DNA of 64,000 bases from Microterricola pindariensis (GTDB lineage: Bacteria > Actinomycetota > Actinomycetes > Actinomycetales > Microbacteriaceae), in the NCBI RefSeq assembly GCF_002936985.1, contig NZ_MPZN01000002.1, positions 78,642 through 142,641 of the forward strand. Direction: 5' to 3'. Below are positions 60,578-64,000 of the stretch, in pieces. The notes beneath the pieces were generated by a model. That model searched no databases. It had not been told where the DNA came from and worked only from the letters and a program-made list of their open reading frames with translations. A program made the position numbers and the translations under genes. Position 1 is the stretch's first letter; every line of letters starts with the position of its first letter.

Positions 60578-60602
60578 CGCGTTTCCACCGGCTGGCCGCA
60601 CC

Positions 60603-60643
60603 CCGGTTGGCTCGAGGACGCGCCAGCGACCGAAACCAACCGG
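60603..60643. repeat. Family A repeat, extended variant
   Basis: CCGGTTGGCTCGAGGACGCG to GCGACCGAAACCAACCGG. The arms extend to CCGGTTGG/CCAACCGG, making this the most clearly palindromic copy. It lies between convergent kinase and hrpA genes. Confidence 0.78.
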
Positions 60644-60654
60644 CCGGGTCGCCG

Positions 60655-63600
60655 CTATCCCGCGAGCACCTTGTTGATGCGCTGCAGGGAGACGCTCTCC
60701 GCGGTGCGCAGCTCCTGCGCGAACAGGCTGATGCGCAGCTCCTCCAACATCCAGCGGGCCTTCACGAGATTCGCCGGCGCATGCGGCGCCAGCGGGATCG
60801 TGCCGCCGGCATTGCGGAACGCGGTCTGCGCGGCCTCGATCTCGGTGAGCCCGACCCGGTCGCGACCCGGGTTCGCCACGAGCTTCTCGACGCGCACGCT
60901 GATGCCGCCGAGGTAGCGCGGCAGGTGCCGCAGCCGCTCCAGCCCGGTCTGCGAGACGAAGCCGGGGTAGACCAGCCCGTCCAGCTGCTGGCGGGCATCG
61001 GCCAGCGCCGACATGATCGTGATGCTGCTCGCCGCCTTGAGTGCTTTGTCGGCCTTGCGCGCGGCAGTGAGGGCGCTGGTCACCATCTTCACCGTCTCGA
61101 ACATGGTGTCCATCACCACGGACGACACCCGGTCGCGCACCGTCTCGAACTCGGCCTTGCTGAACACGAGCCCGTCCGGCTTCACCCGGAACAGCACATC
61201 GTCGACGCAGGCGGCCAGGCAGTCATCGAAGAGTGCCTGGGTGGTGCGGTACGGGCTGGCCGCCAGCGTGAGCTTCTCGTTGCCGGTCAGGTGCTTCTGC
61301 ACGTAGCTCGACGGCGACGGCACGGCCAACAGAAGCAGGCGCCGGATGCCGCCGGGCATCGCCCGCGCCTGCTCCTCGGCGGTCGTCAGCAGCCGCAGCG
61401 CGACGCTCTGGCCCTCGTCGACCAACGCCGGGTAGGCGCGGATCGTGTTGCCGCCCTGCTGCAGGTCGACGAAGCGCGGGATCTCGGTGCCCTGCTGGTC
61501 CGGCCCGTTCCCGGGAATGTTCGGCAGCCCGGTGGGGAAGGTGGTGAGCCCGCTGCGCTCGACGAACGCGGAGGCCGCCGGGGCGCCGGGGCCGCTGGGC
61601 CGGCCGGGTCGCCCGCCGCGCGGCTGCACGCTGAAGTCGCCGGTCTGGGTGTCGTCGGAGCCCGGCCGCCCGCCGCGTCGGCCGCGGCCGCCGGCATCCG
61701 GGTCGGCGAAGCTGCTCGCCACGGCGTCGCGGGCCCGCTCGCTGAGCCGGCCCTGCAGTGCGCGCAGGTCCTTGTCGCTGTCGATCTCGCGGCCCTTCCC
61801 GTCGACGACGCGGAAGGTGACCCGCAGGTGCGGCGGCACCCGGTCCAGGTCGAAGTCCGCGCCGGTGACGGGGATGTGGACAAGCTTCTTGATCACGGCG
61901 GCGATGGCCTCGGTGAACGGCGTCACGGTGACGGGTGCGGTGCTGCGCGAGCCGGCCGCGCCGCCCTCCGGACGCTCCGGCAGCTCGGCGGCGATCTTGG
62001 CCGCCCAGTCGGCCGCCGGGACGACGTTGCGCCGGATCACCTTGGGCAGGCTCTTCAGCAGCGCGGTGATGAGCTCGCCGCGCAGGCCGTCCACCTGCCA
62101 GTCGAAGCCCTCCGGCCGCAGCCGGGCCAGCAGGGTCAGCGGCACGACGACGCTCACGCCGTCGTCGACCGCGCCCGGCTCGAACTTGTAGCGCAGCGTG
62201 AAGACCTGGTCGTCCTGGCGCCAGCTCGGCGGGAACAGCGTGCTGTCGGCCTCGCTGCTGACGTCCTCGGGCACGAGGGCCTCGGCCGTCATGGTCAGCA
62301 GCTCCGGCGTCTCCTTGTGCGCGGTGCGCCACCAGGTCTCGAAGCTGCGGGTCGAGGCCACTTCGGGCGGGATCCGCCGGTTGTAGAACTCGAACACGGC
62401 CTCGTCGTCGACCAGGATGTCGCGGCGCCTGGTGCGCTCCTCGAGCTGCTCGAGCTCGGCGCGCAGCCGCTTGTTGGCGCGGTCGAAGGCCGTCAGGCCG
62501 GCGTTCAGCCGCGAGACGTCCCACTCGCCCTCAACGAGCGCGTGCCGGATGAACAGCTCGCGCGCATAGTGCGGGTCGATGTTGCCGAACTGCACCCGGC
62601 GCTTCGGCACGATCGGCACGCCGTACAGCGTCACCTTCTCGTAGGCGATGACCGAGCCCTGGCTCTTGGACCAGTGCGGCTCCGAGTAGCTGCGCTTGCA
62701 GAGGTCGCCGGCCAGCGGCTCGGCCCAGGCCGGGTCGATGGCGGCGTTGGTGCGGGCGAACAGGCGGCTGGTCTCAACCAGCTCGGCGCTCATCACGGCA
62801 TCCGGCTGCTTCTTCGCCAGGGCCGAGCCGGGGAACAGCGTGAACCGGGCCTGCCGGGCGCCGATGTACTCGCCCTTGCCGCGGCGGGCGCCCGCCGCCT
62901 CCTTCGATCCGCGCGGGCCGCTCGCCTTCGCCGCCTGCGCCTGGTCCTTCAGACCGATGTGGCTGAGCAGGCCGCTGAGCAGCGCGCGGTGGATGCCGTC
63001 GGGGTTCGGTGCACTCGCCTCGCCATCGCGGGCGGTCTCGTGCACCGTCAGCCCCAGCGGCTTGGCCAGCTGGCGCAGCTGCCGGTAGACGTCGTTCCAC
63101 TCGCGAACGCGCAGGTAGTTGAGGTGCTCGGCCTTGCACAGCCGGCGGAACGCGCTGGAGCCGAGCTCGCGCTGCTGCTTCTCGAGGTAGTTCCAGAGGT
63201 TCAGCAGGCTGAGGAAGTCGCTCGTCGGGTCGGCGAAGCGCGCATGCTTCTCGTCGGCCTGCTGGCGGCGCTCGAGCGGGCGCTCACGCGGATCCTGGAT
63301 GGTGAGGCCGGCCACGATCGCCAGCACGTCGCGGCTGACGTTCTGCGTCTTCGACTCGATCACCATGCGGCCGAAGCGCGGGTCGATGGGCAGCTTGGAG
63401 AGTTGCTGGCCGATGCGGGTGAGCTTCGGGGTGGCGGATGCCGCGGCTGTCGTGCCCGCGCGAATCGCGCCAAGTTCAGAGAGCAGGTCGAGGCCGTCCT
63501 TGACGCCGCGGGAATCCGGCGGGGTGAGGAACGGGAACTGCGCGATGTCGCCGAGGTCGAGCGCGATCATCTGCAGGATGACGGCGGCCAGGTTGGTGCG

Positions 63601-64000
63601 CAACACCTCCGGCTCGGTGAACTCGGGGCGGCGGTTGAAGTCCTCCTCCGAGTACAGCCGGATGGCGATGCCGTTGCTGGTGCGGCCGGAACGGCCGGAG
63701 CGCTGGTTGGCGCTGGCCTGCGAGATGGCCTCGATGGGCAGCCGCTGCACCTTGGAGCGCACGCTGTACCGGCTGATGCGGGCGGTGCCCGCGTCGATCA
63801 CATACTTGATGCCGGGCACGGTGAGGCTGGTCTCGGCCACGTTGGTGGCGAGGATCACGCGGCGGCGCACACCGGCGACCGTCGAGGGCTGGAACACCCG
63901 GTGCTGGTCGGCGGCGGAGAGCCGCCCATAGAGGGGGAGCACCTCGGTGACGCCGGCGCGACCGCCGGCCGAGGCCCCGTAGTGACCGCGCACGGCCTCC
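60655..64000 (-). CDS. hrpA: ATP-dependent RNA helicase HrpA (N-terminus beyond window)
   Basis: The 3' 3.3 kb of a DEAH-box helicase gene that continues past the window edge. The visible part begins within the second RecA domain: ATNVAETSLTVPGI (motif V) and QRSGRSGRTSNGIAIRLY (motif VI). It then has the HA2/OB region (DPRERPLERRQQADEKHARF) and a long C-terminal DUF3418 domain of about 590 residues, with a Gly/Arg/Pro-rich disordered insert near 775-825 of the visible frame. Motifs I-II and the true start are outside. Bacterial HrpA acts in mRNA processing and in resolving stalled ribosomes. Confidence 0.93.
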   Translation of the reverse strand, partial: EAVRGHYGASAGGRAGVTEVLPLYGRLSAADQHRVFQPSTVAGVRRRVILATNVAETSLTVPGIKYVIDAGTARISRYSVRSKVQRLPIEAISQASANQRSGRSGRTSNGIAIRLYSEEDFNRRPEFTEPEVLRTNLAAVILQMIALDLGDIAQFPFLTPPDSRGVKDGLDLLSELGAIRAGTTAAASATPKLTRIGQQLSKLPIDPRFGRMVIESKTQNVSRDVLAIVAGLTIQDPRERPLERRQQADEKHARFADPTSDFLSLLNLWNYLEKQQRELGSSAFRRLCKAEHLNYLRVREWNDVYRQLRQLAKPLGLTVHETARDGEASAPNPDGIHRALLSGLLSHIGLKDQAQAAKASGPRGSKEAAGARRGKGEYIGARQARFTLFPGSALAKKQPDAVMSAELVETSRLFARTNAAIDPAWAEPLAGDLCKRSYSEPHWSKSQGSVIAYEKVTLYGVPIVPKRRVQFGNIDPHYARELFIRHALVEGEWDVSRLNAGLTAFDRANKRLRAELEQLEERTRRRDILVDDEAVFEFYNRRIPPEVASTRSFETWWRTAHKETPELLTMTAEALVPEDVSSEADSTLFPPSWRQDDQVFTLRYKFEPGAVDDGVSVVVPLTLLARLRPEGFDWQVDGLRGELITALLKSLPKVIRRNVVPAADWAAKIAAELPERPEGGAAGSRSTAPVTVTPFTEAIAAVIKKLVHIPVTGADFDLDRVPPHLRVTFRVVDGKGREIDSDKDLRALQGRLSERARDAVASSFADPDAGGRGRRGGRPGSDDTQTGDFSVQPRGGRPGRPSGPGAPAASAFVERSGLTTFPTGLPNIPGNGPDQQGTEIPRFVDLQQGGNTIRAYPALVDEGQSVALRLLTTAEEQARAMPGGIRRLLLLAVPSPSSYVQKHLTGNEKLTLAASPYRTTQALFDDCLAACVDDVLFRVKPDGLVFSKAEFETVRDRVSSVVMDTMFETVKMVTSALTAARKADKALKAASSITIMSALADARQQLDGLVYPGFVSQTGLERLRHLPRYLGGISVRVEKLVANPGRDRVGLTEIEAAQTAFRNAGGTIPLAPHAPANLVKARWMLEELRISLFAQELRTAESVSLQRINKVLAG

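Overview
The window is high-GC DNA (about 70 percent G+C by eye) from a Gram-positive actinobacterium, most likely a member of the Microbacteriaceae. The reasons are the gene content (a PucR/GabT/GabD/putrescine-oxidase locus, PspC two-component modules, DUF3418-type HrpA, hadAB-murB, an aminotransferase near tRNA-Trp-secE-nusG-rplKA), actinobacterial leaderless promoters (TANNNT six bases before the start codon), and the constant recurrence of the word GGATGCC/GGCATCC. The family-level placement is inference; there is no rRNA gene in the window. I see no IS element, prophage, integrase, CRISPR array or plasmid function: this looks like chromosomal backbone with metabolic islands.

Layout. 1-3.2 kb: end of an oligopeptide/dipeptide ABC importer operon in which the second permease is fused to the first ATPase, then an MgtC-like protein. 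4.2-9.5 kb: Na+/H+ antiporter, a 56-aa membrane peptide, a PfkB kinase coupled to an SGNH hydrolase, and a GlcD-type FAD oxidase. 9.6-19.6 kb: a membrane protein and a putrescine/GABA island (PucR regulator, gabT, gabD, putrescine oxidase, universal stress protein, APC permease). 19.7-22.6 kb: hadA-hadB-murB, a 36-aa membrane peptide and a HipB-like regulator. 22.7-31.2 kb: two PspC proteins with a sensor kinase/response regulator pair, then an ABC-2 exporter with a second kinase/regulator pair. 31.5-37.1 kb: an orphan amino-acid-binding lipoprotein, a lysE/lysG pair, and a TetR-controlled MacB-like ABC system. 37.4-44.0 kb: aminotransferase, Pr6Pr membrane protein, an unusual amine oxidase, and the tRNA-Trp-secE-nusG-rplK-rplA housekeeping block. 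44.2-50.3 kb: DUF1801 protein, a PuuB-like oxidase/cupin/aldehyde dehydrogenase cluster, an MFS permease and a sulfurtransferase. 50.6-53.4 kb: a polar amino-acid ABC importer. 53.5-60.5 kb: a sulfatase island (formylglycine-generating enzyme, SorC regulator, MHS transporter, sulfatase, zinc dehydrogenase, sugar kinase). 60.7-64 kb: the 3' three quarters of hrpA.

How the genes fit together. Putrescine taken up by the APC permease would be oxidised by the FAD oxidase, and the C4 product would pass through GabT and GabD to succinate; the second cluster (PuuB-like oxidase, cupin, aldehyde dehydrogenase) looks like a parallel amine route. In the sulfatase island, a sulfated small molecule would be imported intact, desulfated in the cytoplasm by a sulfatase matured by the adjacent FGE, oxidised by a sorbitol-dehydrogenase-like enzyme and phosphorylated by the PfkB kinase, under a SorC-type regulator. 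This is inference from gene neighbourhood.

The most unusual signals are: an amine oxidase whose conserved C-terminal FAD-binding block sits at its N-terminus, before the GxGxxG fold, which reads as a circular permutation; a strongly over-represented heptamer GGATGCC/GGCATCC that appears to override codon preference and also forms intergenic inverted pairs; and three families of interspersed palindromic repeats, one of which lies inside the 3' end of a histidine kinase gene and encodes its last residues.
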